A stretch of DNA of 64,000 nucleotides, from positions 2,666,001 to 2,730,000 of the forward strand of contig CP048715.1 in assembly GCA_022641835.1 (NCBI GenBank), in the 5' to 3' direction. Shown here piece by piece: positions 19,693 to 29,761 of this stretch. The notes below the pieces were generated by a model. It saw nothing but the letters and a program-made list of their open reading frames with translations. It was not told the DNA's origin and made no database searches. The stretch's first letter is position 1; each line of letters opens with the position of its first letter. Made by a program: the position numbers and the translations under genes. This DNA is from Petasospora fabianii. Its lineage: Eukaryota > Ascomycota > Saccharomycetes > Phaffomycetales > Wickerhamomycetaceae.

Positions 19693-20832
19693 CTATGATT
19701 CAACCAGGTGATGTTCGTTCGGCCCTAGCACCTCAATGACGTTCTCCTGGCTTCCTGGTTTGAAATTCAGCAGACCAACCGTGTCACTCCTATTCAGCAC
19801 TGTTTTGCCCCGCAGAAACATTAATGATTTCACGTCCAAGTCAGCGACTTCTGCAAATTGCTCCATTAATGTTCCGATTAAAGTCTCCTGCTTTGTGCGA
19901 TAAAGCATCTTGTGGCCGACACCAACAATGCAGACCACCAAATCAGTACTACTCACATCAATCTTGTCCACGAAATTGGCCACAACAGCTGTAACTCTGT
20001 AGGAATTAACTCCACCGAGTGCGGACTTGATTACTTTCCCAAAATTGTCCCTGAAACCCCCAGGCTCACGCATCTCGACGAAGCTTCTAAACCACTTTCT
20101 TCCTGGATCAAGTCCCAAATCAGTTAACAGCTGATCAGGAAGGATTTCAGTATCTTTCTTGTATGTAAAGAGAAGCTCTGATATTGGGACATCAATACGA
20201 GCTGCAATTTTCTCCATAGCCCTCCCAAACTTGATGTTGTTGTGGTACCAGAGTTTTTTGATCTTGATCTGTCTTCCGTCAGGGAATGGTTTGAACTCAA
20301 ACGCAAGAATAATCTCAAACGGTTCTAACTCTCTCCCGCTAAATGGACCAAACTCAAAACTTCCTTCTTCCTCTTCAATATCATCGTTTTCCTCCTGTGC
20401 CGCATCGCTCTCACTCTTTTCATCACCGTCATTTATCTTATTGATACTGGTACCCTTGACTAAGTATGCTGCTTGAGTACTTGGCGGGAAGCAGTCTTTC
20501 ACCAGTTTCCTTGGGTCCAATTTCTTTCTCCTCCATTCATAGACATACTCGTCCCATGAAGAACCTGTCTCTTCAAGACACAGATCGAGAGCCTCGGATA
20601 ACGGTCTGTCTATGGGAAATTCAAACGTGCGTAGATGTGGCACGCCCATGATTTCGAGCGTTATCTGAAGCTTTTGACGACGCTCCGACTGTGAACATGC
20701 TTTAGATTGGATAGCCTTCGGTGTAGTGGGCTTTTTGGGCCGTTTGATGGTGAAGGATAGGTCTGATGATTTAGAGGTCTTGGATGCCTTAGACGATGGA
20801 CTGTTTTTGGTAGAACTCCATTCACCAGCCAT
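19693..20832 (-). CDS. Poly-ubiquitin-like-domain protein, family member 2 (three domains)
   Basis: Function not recognised. 379 residues: a Ser/Lys-rich head with a basic patch (IKRPKKPTTPK, about 29-39), then three beta-grasp-like segments at about 55-127, 172-255 and 297-370. They are separated by an acidic linker (EENDDIEEEEG, about 148-157) and a 40-residue spacer. The third segment has the clearest ubiquitin-like order: strand DLVVCIVGVG, turn, strand, helix IGTLMEQFAEVADL, strand KSLMFLRGKTVL and end strand NVIEVLG. The second shows the same plan with KIAARIDVPISELLFTYKK. Similarity to member 1 is in pattern more than in letters, so the duplication is old or fast-evolving. There is no Gly-Gly tail. 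It lies between LTV1 and the MATE transporter, transcribed in the same direction as both. ATG at 20832, no break. Confidence 0.83.
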   Translation of the reverse strand: MAGEWSSTKNSPSSKASKTSKSSDLSFTIKRPKKPTTPKAIQSKACSQSERRQKLQITLEIMGVPHLRTFEFPIDRPLSEALDLCLEETGSSWDEYVYEWRRKKLDPRKLVKDCFPPSTQAAYLVKGTSINKINDGDEKSESDAAQEENDDIEEEEGSFEFGPFSGRELEPFEIILAFEFKPFPDGRQIKIKKLWYHNNIKFGRAMEKIAARIDVPISELLFTYKKDTEILPDQLLTDLGLDPGRKWFRSFVEMREPGGFRDNFGKVIKSALGGVNSYRVTAVVANFVDKIDVSSTDLVVCIVGVGHKMLYRTKQETLIGTLMEQFAEVADLDVKSLMFLRGKTVLNRSDTVGLLNFKPGSQENVIEVLGPNEHHLVES

Positions 20833-21135
20833 ATTGTGCCGGTGTGATGAGATTCTTCTAGTTAGGAGTTCGGCAAGAGAGTGACCTTAAGCTGCTGGTC
20901 CCATGGTTGTGAGACTCGGGGTCTCGGACTTCCAAAGCATCTGCAAGAAGAGCTCAATAGGAAATGGTAAGGGCACATCGTTGCTAGTGATACTGCCAGA
21001 TTATGGTCTTCAGTTCAATCGAGGCTCATATTTACCTAATTATGTGTTGCTGGAGGTTTCTTTATTTCTAAGTACATAACTACATGTCTATTGCATACCC
21101 GTCCGTTTTGTCGTCCTTCCCACGGTACAGAACTC
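20833..21135. other. Upstream region of poly-Ubl gene 2
   Basis: 303 bp between two minus-strand genes. No MluI cell-cycle box is seen here, unlike members 3 and 4. A TTCAATCG stretch near 21013 is not part of a tRNA. Confidence 0.45.
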
Positions 21136-22812
21136 TCAGATACCTTCCTCATAGAGCGAGCTGGCAGCAGATCCATCACTCGCTATAGTACTCTCATCAT
21201 CAATGATAACCTCTTCCGGCTCATCCTCTCTTTCCCTGGCTTCTCTCATGATCTGTGGCCAATTGCTCCTCACCACCATAACTGACTCAGATAGTGCAAG
21301 CAGTGAGATACCAGCGCCCAACCCGAGCCACAGTCCAGATAGCCCAAGGCCGAGTTTGAATGCAAGGAGATATGCCAGTGGAAGGGCAACGATGTAATAG
21401 CATGCCAAGTTGAAGTAAGATGCAACTTTCTGTCTTCCCTGTGATCTCAAGATTCCTGCTGCAATGATGTTCACCGTGTCAGCTAACTGGTTCACTGCTA
21501 TTATTGGCATGGTCTTGATGGCAATAGCGAGAACATCTTCATCACTTGAAAACAGTAGTGAGAACTGACGGCGGAAAATGATGATTATGAGACATGTTGC
21601 CGTACCAACTATAGCAGCGACGAGGAAAGAGATCCTGACCGCAACTTTGGAAGAGTGGATGGAGCCGGAGCCAATGTAGATGGCAACTCTCGTAGAGATG
21701 GCGCATCCAACAGCGAATGGAAGTTGGTAGGTGAGGGATCCAATGTTAGATACAATGGCTTGTGCAGCGAGAGATTCAGTGCCCAAGTGTGCAGCAAAGA
21801 CGGTGAGAATTTCAAAAGAGAGATACTCAGACTCGATCATGACGAGGCCAGGAATGGCAAGATTGAGCATTGGGCCCCATTTCTTGAAAGCTTTAGAGAG
21901 GGAAAATCCTGGCCAGCATTCCCTTCCGTCGATCAAAACGACATAGAGAAGGAGGAGAAGGGCCATGGTCCAGTACGTAATGGTGATTGCGATTGGAGCA
22001 CCAACGAATCCTAGCCAGCCGATGAGTGTATAGTTCAGCACAATGTTGAATGGCAAACAAAAGAAAAGCACATATGTGGATGCATGGAAGATCTTTTGCG
22101 ATTGGAGGTACCTTTTCCCAGTCTCGAAAAGGATAAGTCCCGGTGCTCCAACCACGAGGATACGGAGATACTGCTGTGTCATGACGAGCAAGTGAGTTTC
22201 TGGGATGATATAATTGAGAAAGAATGCGGACCAGTACCACAGAGCAAATATTGGTATTGAGATACAGGTGATCATGGCAGTGCATCTCTGAAAGTACATA
22301 CCAACCCTGTTGTACTTGCCAGCTCCGAAGGCCTGGGAGCAGAATGTGTCAAGACACGTTGACATACCTTCGAACACCGCCATACCAGTCACATTGAAAG
22401 TCATCACGGCAAGTGATGCTGCAGCAAGCTCATCAGAACCGAGACGGCCAATGAGGAACAAGGAGTTGACAGCGAGGAGGTACTCGAAAAAGAACGTGAG
22501 AGATAAAGGAATGGAAGATGCAACGATAGCCTTCATCTCTGCCTCGACTGTGACCTTCGGTTCATCTTCATCATTAAGTTCCGTATCAATGGAAGCATCA
22601 TAGGAGATTTGATCGTCATTCTCATCCTCAATTACACCAAGTCCTCGTTGGAATCGGGACCTGCGTCCTCTTGATGAGCGGACCGAGCCATAGTAAGTAC
22701 TCTCCTCTGAGAGCAGCTGTGTGTTAGCGTTGAGTGATGATGTTGAGTTTCGTCGGGTACCCATAGTAACACTTTTAGGCGACTGTATCAGTGGATTTTC
22801 CTTCCAAGACAT
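21136..22812 (-). CDS. MATE-family multidrug/organic cation efflux transporter
   Basis: Proton- or sodium-coupled exporter of the MATE family (yeast relatives Erc1 and YDR338C). 558 residues: about 85 polar N-terminal residues (Ser/Arg-rich, then acidic), twelve hydrophobic segments from about residue 95 to 510, and a hydrophilic acidic C-tail. Family marks include SIPLSLTFFFEYLLAVNSLF in helix 1, LGSDELAAASLAV after it, GMSTCLDTFCSQAFGAGKY and, in the second half, GTESLAAQAIVSNIGSLTYQ with PFAVGCAISTRV. The two halves show the expected internal repeat. Start ATG 22812; a second Met at residue 17 is also possible. The cytosolic head and tail hold several Ser/Thr in acidic or basic context, which may be phosphorylated. 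Localisation is probably plasma or vacuolar membrane, which cannot be told from sequence. Confidence 0.93.
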   Translation of the reverse strand: MSWKENPLIQSPKSVTMGTRRNSTSSLNANTQLLSEESTYYGSVRSSRGRRSRFQRGLGVIEDENDDQISYDASIDTELNDEDEPKVTVEAEMKAIVASSIPLSLTFFFEYLLAVNSLFLIGRLGSDELAAASLAVMTFNVTGMAVFEGMSTCLDTFCSQAFGAGKYNRVGMYFQRCTAMITCISIPIFALWYWSAFFLNYIIPETHLLVMTQQYLRILVVGAPGLILFETGKRYLQSQKIFHASTYVLFFCLPFNIVLNYTLIGWLGFVGAPIAITITYWTMALLLLLYVVLIDGRECWPGFSLSKAFKKWGPMLNLAIPGLVMIESEYLSFEILTVFAAHLGTESLAAQAIVSNIGSLTYQLPFAVGCAISTRVAIYIGSGSIHSSKVAVRISFLVAAIVGTATCLIIIIFRRQFSLLFSSDEDVLAIAIKTMPIIAVNQLADTVNIIAAGILRSQGRQKVASYFNLACYYIVALPLAYLLAFKLGLGLSGLWLGLGAGISLLALSESVMVVRSNWPQIMREAREREDEPEEVIIDDESTIASDGSAASSLYEEGI

Positions 22813-23590
22813 GGGCAGCCAGTGTGTGGGGTTTGACGCTGTTCAAAGTGAATAGAAATTACGTTACACCTGCCATCGTATCTTTTGCATTTTGTGTGCC
22901 CGCGAGAAAACCTTCCGGATTAGGAAAGCGGATGCAGGAATAGCTACTCATTGAGGAGAGTAACAGTGCTTGTCCCATTCATCTTGTTAATGGATAGGTT
23001 TATAGAAAAACGGAGAATAGGATCTTAGGGACTGTCTGAATGTTGCAGCTATATACTACTTCGGGGAGCTTAAATTCCCAAAACGAGACAAGCTGTCGCC
23101 CAATTGAGGTAGACCTTTAGTTTACGTTAAATGATAACTATTGGTCCCGCGCTATCAATATATATCTTTACTTCATGTGGGGTCAAAATCTTAAATACAC
23201 TCTCTACTACAATTCAATTATTGCTTAAAGGGATTTTTGAACTTCAGAGACTTGCAGTTTTTCGAAAATAAGGACCTCATCTTATGATATTTTACTTTTA
23301 AGCTTTACACGGTTCTTTCAACCTTTGCTTAAACTTGGCGGATTTTTGAAGAACCAAGTATAATACTGAGATTTATTGTATACTCCAGACAGTATTGATT
23401 TATTAGACAAGTCAAAGCATGTTTTTAAGGGTTTGACAAGACTCAAAGCGTAATAATGAGAAGGCGGTGTTCGGATGTGGTGTACGGGTTGTATCGCGAT
23501 GATCAATAGAGAAAAAAATTCAAGGTATACCCCATCCGCATATGGCTCTCTAGTCTTTTATTCTTTTACCACGCACAACTAAGCTTAACG
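22813..23590. other. MATE / BFR2 divergent intergenic region
   Basis: 778 bp, AT-rich, divergent. It holds a PAC/RRPE-like pair near BFR2 and CCTTCCGGATTAGG at about 22911. No coding frame of interest was found and no tRNA. A small RNA cannot be excluded by eye. Confidence 0.5.
23496..23520 (+). promoter_or_regulatory. PAC/RRPE-like pair of BFR2
   Basis: GCGATGATC at 23496-23504 (PAC consensus GCGATGAG, 7 of 8) followed by GAAAAAAATT at 23511-23520 (RRPE-like), 70-95 bp upstream of the BFR2 ATG. Same order and spacing class as at GAR1. Confidence 0.6.
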
Positions 23591-25171
23591 ATGGCTAAGA
23601 AGTCACTTTCTGAGCAGATTGCAGAACTTATCAAGCCTGCCACACGTGACTACGACATCGAAGACTTCGAGCGTGGTGTCTTCGATCAGTCTTCTGATGA
23701 AGCTGGTTCTGGGGCAGAGTTGGATGATGACCAGGCGAAGAATGAACACTATGTTAAGGTTTCAAAGAGTAAACTGAGGCAGAATAACATTGATTTGAGG
23801 GATGAAAAGTACAAGGGTAAGACATCTTCGAGAAAAGCGATCTTCGAGAGCGAAGATGACGACCAAGAAGATAGCGATGAGCATAATGATGATGATTCCG
23901 ATGGAGAAGACATCGAAGAAGCGTCCGATGACGAAGAGAGTGATTCCCTCGGTGAAGGTGGAGATGGCCTAATTGATGATGAGGCTGAAGAAGCTTCAGA
24001 TGATGAAGACTCTGAAGGTGTTGCTGACTCTGAAGAGGAGACTAGCAAGTCAGCATCTTCCCTCACAAGCTCCGGTGGTGAGACATCTGACTCTGAATCC
24101 GATACACAGACAGGTTCTGATACCGAAGAACCTCAAGATTTCAAGAGAAATAAGCTGAAGGAGCTCATGACGCAGGAACGTAAGGTCATGCTCAACCGTA
24201 TTTCTACATCTACACAAACTGATGCCTTGAAAGGTTTTGCTGTTATTTCTCAACAGAGACAGTTCGACAATATAATTGATGCTAGAATCAAGTTGCAGAA
24301 GGCTGTCCAGAGTGCAAATGCCTTGCCACTTAACAACGAGACTTTTGAAGAATTCCAGGAATCTAACTCCGAAGAACTTCAAGCACAGGCAACCAACTCC
24401 CTCACAAATCTGCTGGACGCTCTCCTCTCACTAAGAACGAAAATTTACAACAAGGAGAAGGTCATGAAGGAGCCTCTGAAGGTAACCATCAAGAAGAGAA
24501 CACTTTCTGAGTACCTCAGTGAAACGGAAAATCTTGATGCAATTCTTAAAAAGAACAGAGAACAGGTGCTCACTAAGTGGTCACACAAGGTCCAGAGTGC
24601 ATCTGGTGCTCAGGCTCTTAATGCTTCGAAGTTCAAGGCATTGAATCAGGGCTCAGCCCAGCAAGTCGAGTCCAACCTCATGGATATGGATCGTCTTGTC
24701 AAGAGAACTCGTCTCAACAGAAGAAACGTTGTGCCGATGGGCCGCATCGAAGACGAGGAAATGGAGGATGACACAAACGCAGAGAAGTCACATATTGACA
24801 GATCACTTAAGGAGGATCCTGATGTGTTTGACGATGAGGACTTCTACCGTGTATTGTTAAATGATTTGGTGAATAAGAAGCTTACAGAGGGTGCTCCATC
24901 CGGTGGATTGGTCATTACAAAGACAAAGGTGAAGAAGAATGTCGATACAAAGGCATCCAAGGGTAGAAAATTGAAGTACACCGTTCAGGAACCAATTCAA
25001 AACTACGAAGCTCCAAATGGCTCTTTTAAGTGGGATGATTTGCAGATAGATGAGTTCTTTGCCGGATTGCTCGGCCAGAGGGTTGACTTTGCTGAAGGAT
25101 CTGACGACGACAGCAGCGAGGACGAGGAGAAGGAGATGTTGAAGCAAGATGGTGTCAAGTTGTTTGGATAG
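23591..25171 (+). CDS. BFR2: Nucleolar SSU processome protein Bfr2 (AATF family)
   Basis: Component of the 90S/SSU processome (with Enp2 and Lcp5) needed for 18S rRNA maturation in the nucleolus; homologue of AATF/Che-1. 526 residues against about 534 in S. cerevisiae. The N-terminus SLSEQIAELIKPATRDYDIE is family-typical. A long Asp/Glu/Ser tract covers about residues 85-185. The AATF domain spans about 185-345 (KLKELMTQERKVMLNRIS, then TKWSHKVQSASG). The C-terminal TRAUB domain includes DPDVFDDEDFYRVLLNDLV and APNGSFKWDDLQIDEFFAGL. The frame is complete with ATG at 23591. It converges on AVT3, 112 bp away. Confidence 0.96.
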   Translation: MAKKSLSEQIAELIKPATRDYDIEDFERGVFDQSSDEAGSGAELDDDQAKNEHYVKVSKSKLRQNNIDLRDEKYKGKTSSRKAIFESEDDDQEDSDEHNDDDSDGEDIEEASDDEESDSLGEGGDGLIDDEAEEASDDEDSEGVADSEEETSKSASSLTSSGGETSDSESDTQTGSDTEEPQDFKRNKLKELMTQERKVMLNRISTSTQTDALKGFAVISQQRQFDNIIDARIKLQKAVQSANALPLNNETFEEFQESNSEELQAQATNSLTNLLDALLSLRTKIYNKEKVMKEPLKVTIKKRTLSEYLSETENLDAILKKNREQVLTKWSHKVQSASGAQALNASKFKALNQGSAQQVESNLMDMDRLVKRTRLNRRNVVPMGRIEDEEMEDDTNAEKSHIDRSLKEDPDVFDDEDFYRVLLNDLVNKKLTEGAPSGGLVITKTKVKKNVDTKASKGRKLKYTVQEPIQNYEAPNGSFKWDDLQIDEFFAGLLGQRVDFAEGSDDDSSEDEEKEMLKQDGVKLFG

Positions 25172-25283
25172 ATAATGAACATTACGATTTGCATTATAGA
25201 TCTTTGAGGTAGACTATTCTAGGACAAATACAAACAATAAACAAGATGACAACAATGACTTATCGATAAGGTATCTGTATCAA

Positions 25284-27494
25284 TTACTCGTTCCACGTAA
25301 GCAGTGTCTGAGCAGATGTATACACCATCATGACCATACCAAGACAGAACAAGGCGTAGTCAGCAATCTTTTGACGCGACGTTGTAGTATCTAGCTTGGA
25401 GTGCAACAATGGAGGGTATACGTAGATGAGTGGGACACAAGCGACGCTTCCAATAACCGAGACAAATTTATCCAGGTTGGACGCACCGCCCCATCCCGCG
25501 AGAGCAGTGATGAAGACAAGACCAGCTCTGAATGTATTCTTCCTCCATTTGACCTTGTTGTTGTACTTTCCAGAACGCTTGAAGATTCCATGTTCGAGGA
25601 TCTTGATGGCGGGGAATAACTGCAATGGAGTGGAAAGAAGAATTGCCATCGCATAGAGGAACTGAGTTGCGCTAACGAATGGACTGTTTTGTGGGAAGTT
25701 GAGCAAGATCACAGTTTGAGTGTCATCACCAAAGGCGAGGTAACCAACAAGACCAGCAGACACGAACACAACTGTTACAGTGACCATGACCCAGAAGAGT
25801 AACATTGGGAACTTGCTTGGCTGCTTCATGGACTCCTGAATTGGAATGAGGAGACCGATACCTTCGTATGTGAAAATTGCCGTTCCAATGAAAACGGTCC
25901 AGTCCTTGTTAAATGGGCGGATTGGTGCAATTCCATTGTTAATTTGAACGGTAGAACAGTAAAAGTAGACATAAATCAAACCCAGGAAAATGAACAGGTC
26001 GGCAATGAGTGCTGTGAAAGACAACTTGGCGATATTTCTGGTGAGTGACAGTGGAATGAACACGACCATCTGGGCAATAATGAAAAACTCAATTGAGAAG
26101 AGTTTGTCAAAAACAGAGTGTGTGAAAGCTTGCAAATTTGTGGCTGTGAAGACAATGTAAGCAGCAGCAAAACCAATCTGCGAGAGTACGATGGAGCACA
26201 AGATTGAGAGTCTCATGTTACTACCAAACAAGACACCACCGAGGTCACCATATGAGCCCTTTCCCAAGGTTGTCTTCGTATTGATCAAGAGCATGAAACA
26301 GTAGTATGATAGTATGGAAAAGAAAAGCAAAGCAGTTGTGGAAAACAACCAGCCAGCATTTCTGGCACCACGTGGAAGAAACAGGACACCAGTACCAATA
26401 AATGACTTCAGCAACAACATCACAGCCTTTGTGGAGGTGGCCTTATGTGCTTCTTCCCGCTGTCTTCTTGGAACACTCTGGAGAAGCAGACTTTCTTCAT
26501 CGGCATCTCGATCACCCTCACCTTCTTCTTCGTCTTCATCTTCATCATCACTCAACTCTTCACCGGCAAAGTGTCCATATAAAGTTAGGAATTCAATGAA
26601 GTTTCTGGTCACGAACGTTGGTGGGGTGAAATCACCATTGTGCAATCCCTTCTTGGTAGCCTTCTGCACTATAAAACTTCTTCTAAAACCTCCGGGAACA
26701 CGGATATCGTGAACAGCAAAATCTGGTGGCTCCACCGAGTTCATGGTGCTAGAGGCTGCACCGATGGAACCGGAGAAGGACATGGAGCGACGGCGAGAAA
26801 CCGCAGCGGGAGAGTGGGCACGTTTCCAATTGTAGAGTTCACGAGTTGTATCGCCACCTTGAAGTTGGAGAGAGTCGAATTGTTCATCGTTGGAATTTTG
26901 TGGAGCCAGATGGTTGTTGGAATTGGAGATGATGGATTGGGAATCAGATACGAGATGGCGACTAATGGTGTCAAGCACCGATTGGTCTGGGTTACGGACA
27001 TCAACTTCAGAGGAGAGAACGGTTGGTTTCATAGGCGATAAACGTCCCGACAGACGAGAACCGGGACGTGAGGGATATTCTAAGTTCTGATGGGACAGCT
27101 GTGGAGAGGGTTGGTGAATGATCGGCGTGTCCTTCCTCAGCGACTCAGATATGAGAGTTGAGATTCCCGAAATGGATCCTCTTGAATGCCTCTGCGCATT
27201 GGAAGTGCCTTCATGGGTATCCTTTTGAGGCTCGTCATGACTCCCGAGGTCTTTAGCACTTGACTTGTTGAAACCACCTTCGATCTTAGTGGCCTTGGAA
27301 TCATCAGCATTAACGGTGTTGGCACATTTGCTGCCCGATGAGCTCTGTGGCTCGGTTTCCAATAGGGATGCTCTTCTCAAGTGTTTGGTTGAAAAGTCAC
27401 CGATTTTGAAAGACTCCTCAAGATCGTCCCCCGATCCCCTCATGGACCTCGAGAGCGACTGGAACCTATTTTGACGTGAGTTTGAAGATGACAT
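25284..27494 (-). CDS. AVT3: Vacuolar neutral amino acid exporter (Avt3/Avt4 type)
   Basis: Amino acid/polyamine transporter of the AAAP family; Avt3/Avt4 export neutral amino acids from the vacuole. The first true ATG is at 27494 (upstream in-frame codons are GTG), giving 736 residues against about 692 (Avt3) and 713 (Avt4). Residues 1-345 are a polar, Ser-rich cytosolic region with an acidic cluster (ELSDDEDEDEEEGEG). About eleven membrane segments follow, starting with KAVMLLLKSFIGTGVLFLPR and including GSYGDLGGVLFG, FTYEGIGLLIPIQESM and FAVGYLAFG-like VSAGLVGYLAFGDD. Avt3 and Avt4 are S. cerevisiae duplicates. The name Avt3 is preferred only because YKL146W belongs to the same YKL block represented here; by function either fits. 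The long Ser/Arg-rich head is a likely phosphorylation region. Confidence 0.93.
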   Translation of the reverse strand: MSSSNSRQNRFQSLSRSMRGSGDDLEESFKIGDFSTKHLRRASLLETEPQSSSGSKCANTVNADDSKATKIEGGFNKSSAKDLGSHDEPQKDTHEGTSNAQRHSRGSISGISTLISESLRKDTPIIHQPSPQLSHQNLEYPSRPGSRLSGRLSPMKPTVLSSEVDVRNPDQSVLDTISRHLVSDSQSIISNSNNHLAPQNSNDEQFDSLQLQGGDTTRELYNWKRAHSPAAVSRRRSMSFSGSIGAASSTMNSVEPPDFAVHDIRVPGGFRRSFIVQKATKKGLHNGDFTPPTFVTRNFIEFLTLYGHFAGEELSDDEDEDEEEGEGDRDADEESLLLQSVPRRQREEAHKATSTKAVMLLLKSFIGTGVLFLPRGARNAGWLFSTTALLFFSILSYYCFMLLINTKTTLGKGSYGDLGGVLFGSNMRLSILCSIVLSQIGFAAAYIVFTATNLQAFTHSVFDKLFSIEFFIIAQMVVFIPLSLTRNIAKLSFTALIADLFIFLGLIYVYFYCSTVQINNGIAPIRPFNKDWTVFIGTAIFTYEGIGLLIPIQESMKQPSKFPMLLFWVMVTVTVVFVSAGLVGYLAFGDDTQTVILLNFPQNSPFVSATQFLYAMAILLSTPLQLFPAIKILEHGIFKRSGKYNNKVKWRKNTFRAGLVFITALAGWGGASNLDKFVSVIGSVACVPLIYVYPPLLHSKLDTTTSRQKIADYALFCLGMVMMVYTSAQTLLTWNE

Positions 27495-28022
27495 ATTCGT
27501 GTGGGGCACGGGCCGAGACGGTGATATTGTGCAGTGTGTGACTGTGGTTGTGTGCGTTCGAGCCGGGGTGTGCTTGCGGTCAGGGAGATCTCGTTCAATT
27601 CGGCACGAGCAAAGAGAAGAGCTCTTTGGATTTCACAACGAGCTTCTTGGTTTAACCTATTTATTGCCTTTTGGTCTTCGGTCGAGGTACAAAGTTTCTC
27701 GGAAACAACGAATAACCCGCACACCAGTTGTGTGGCCCTGCCATCACATCATTGATTCCAACGTTACCAAGGAAACAGGGAAAACGAAGCGCTGTAAAAG
27801 TGTTATCTCGTCTCATCTAACTGTACGGAAATCAACGTTCGTATAATGATCCGGGATCATTCACTTATAATTACGAAAAGTCTTTCATGAATTGCCAATG
27901 ATCTATTCTGTCACCTACTTGGTGCCGCTTCTCAATTTAACATGGTGGTATGTTGCTACAGTTATCAGTGGTAGCTAAAACTAGTCGTATAGAGCTATTA
28001 CACTTCACGGGTCACATCTATA
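27495..28022. other. AVT3 upstream region
   Basis: 528 bp between minus-strand genes. It contains a GTG/TGTG-rich stretch just upstream of the ATG (27525-27575). No conserved coding or RNA gene was seen. Confidence 0.45.
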
Positions 28023-29459
28023 TCAAACATCAATGACCTGGAACACATTGACCCGGTCTTTCGTCAAGCCAAGATCACGGGCGAATAGTCCCTCTTTCAG
28101 CTTGATACCTTCATAAATAAGAGCAGTCTTTGATGGATCGACCCCCATGCGTTTGGAGTACACGCGTATCATCTTCTTGACCGAACAGTTATTCGGAACG
28201 ACAAATGTGAGTGGTTCGGCACCCCCTTCAAGACTGAGGGTGTACTTGTTGCTATACGGATTGGATGAGGTCTTTGTCACGGTGGTTTGATTGTTTGCTT
28301 GGTTCTCGTTTGCGATCAGCGAAACAGTGGTATCATGCTGTACTCCAAGTATTGAAGGAGATGGGGATGAGGGAATGAGGGCATATGAGGCAGCTTGTTT
28401 GCTTGGGGAAGAGCCATCTTCAGAGCCTGGATTACTTGTTGGTGGAGAAGACAGCTTGTATGTGTCAAACATCTTGGTCTCCTTCGTTGGTGAAGATACG
28501 ATCGGTTTGATATCGGATCCTTCTAGGATAGCTTCTTCTGTTGTTTGGCGAATTGGTGCTGGCAGTTTGAACTTACCACGCAAGGACATCAAAACAGTCA
28601 TATGATCTTCATGGGGAGCAAGACCTGCTTGCAATGTGGTCATGGAACCTTTAACAATTCGTCCCTTATGTAGACAAAACAGTTGTTTTGGATCAACCTC
28701 TAGCACTGCCGCAATCTTATCAAGGGCATCATTCATAAGGGATGAGCGTCGGATAGTGATGTCAATTGGGCTGATGTGTGGCTGTGTGCGTACCTTGAAA
28801 GTGACTATGACGGGCGTAGAACATGTATCTGATGGTGTAGAGGTAGGGATGGATTCAATTGATGGAACCACAACCAGTTTTTCCAGGTGGTTCTTTTCCA
28901 ACTCTGCCTTTGGGACCCTTGGAATATAAAAGTGATTTCGTTTTGATCTGGCGTAATGTTTCGGGGCAAGAACTCGTTCCTTTGTGTCGTTCTTGATACG
29001 GTCTTTGAAGGCAAGATCATCGAGATCCTCGTTTTCTGAATTTATTGTGTTGACAGATTTGTCCATTTTTGATGCAGTTCTTTTGCCGTCAGCTTCAAAA
29101 TTGTCACCAGATTCGTCTCGTTGGTATATTGCTGGAATAGAGATCTGGTCATGAAGCACTAAACGGAAGTGTGCAATACGACCTTTCTGCTTCTTTGGGA
29201 AGACATCCGACATTAGAGCGTCACGAGAGAGTTCGACACCACGACACATGATCATGAAGTCATCAACGGAGCAGTCAATGAATTCAGCGATGACATTGAA
29301 GAGTGGCAGTAGAGGTGACGATCGTTCAATGTTGGCGATGAGCTTGGGGCCAGCCTTGGCGTTATGATCAATATTAATATGGAGACGGTCAGACAAAGTG
29401 CCCTCTTTGGTAGACGTGGTTTCTTCTGAAGAAATGTAAAATTCCTTAACTTTCATCAT
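28023..29459 (-). CDS. Poly-ubiquitin-like-domain protein, family member 3 (three domains)
   Basis: Function not recognised. 478 residues with beta-grasp-like segments at about 25-104, 215-295 and 405-478, joined by long polar linkers. The middle one carries VDPKQLFCLHKGRIVKGSMT and closes with HMTVLMSL. The block QLFCLHKGR recurs in the last domain of the neighbouring gene at 30015, direct evidence that the two are paralogues. The final domain is SUMO/Rad60-SLD-like: LTFVVPNNCSVKKMI (strand and helix), VDPSKTALIYEGIKLKE and end strand RVNVFQVIDV at the very C-terminus, without Gly-Gly. LVVVPSIE (195-202) could be a SUMO-interacting motif, a weak inference. Two Mets open the frame (29459, 29456). 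Two MluI cell-cycle boxes lie upstream. An Esc2/Rad60 identity is possible but unproven. Confidence 0.85.
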   Translation of the reverse strand: MMKVKEFYISSEETTSTKEGTLSDRLHINIDHNAKAGPKLIANIERSSPLLPLFNVIAEFIDCSVDDFMIMCRGVELSRDALMSDVFPKKQKGRIAHFRLVLHDQISIPAIYQRDESGDNFEADGKRTASKMDKSVNTINSENEDLDDLAFKDRIKNDTKERVLAPKHYARSKRNHFYIPRVPKAELEKNHLEKLVVVPSIESIPTSTPSDTCSTPVIVTFKVRTQPHISPIDITIRRSSLMNDALDKIAAVLEVDPKQLFCLHKGRIVKGSMTTLQAGLAPHEDHMTVLMSLRGKFKLPAPIRQTTEEAILEGSDIKPIVSSPTKETKMFDTYKLSSPPTSNPGSEDGSSPSKQAASYALIPSSPSPSILGVQHDTTVSLIANENQANNQTTVTKTSSNPYSNKYTLSLEGGAEPLTFVVPNNCSVKKMIRVYSKRMGVDPSKTALIYEGIKLKEGLFARDLGLTKDRVNVFQVIDV

Positions 29460-29542
29460 CAGTGGATGGTGATTCCTAGTGAGTATAAGTTCAGTATTAC
29501 GTTCTCAAGGGAGGTACCTTGATGCGTGTAATCTGGCTCCCA

Positions 29543-29548
29543 ACGCGT
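29543..29548. promoter_or_regulatory. MluI cell-cycle box upstream of poly-Ubl gene 3
   Basis: ACGCGT, 84 bp upstream of the gene 3 ATG. This is the MBF (Mbp1-Swi6) core for G1/S transcription in yeasts. A second copy lies at 29756. Confidence 0.45.
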
Positions 29549-29755
29549 CATGAAAATCTGGGTGGTGCACGTAATTTCCCGATTGAGAAGTGATTGTCGT
29601 GGGGAAGTTCCCCGGTTCTTCTTTGAAGCCAATCGGTTTTTGGGAAAAACTTTACTCAAACAAAACTTCGCAGCATTGGGTAGCTTTATTATAGTGGCAC
29701 TTACTCCTTTCACGCCTGGACGGTGGGCCACAGGTTGTTAGTCCGATTGTCTGAC

Positions 29756-29761
29756 GCGTTA
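29756..29761. promoter_or_regulatory. Second MluI cell-cycle box upstream of poly-Ubl gene 3
   Basis: ACGCGT, about 297 bp upstream of the gene 3 ATG. On its own such a hexamer is common; its value lies in pairing. Confidence 0.35.

Noticed and set aside
29462-29731. 90-codon minus-strand frame as an upstream exon of poly-Ubl gene 3
   Set aside because: No donor/acceptor pair joins it in frame; using the ACTAG near 29474 leads to an immediate stop.
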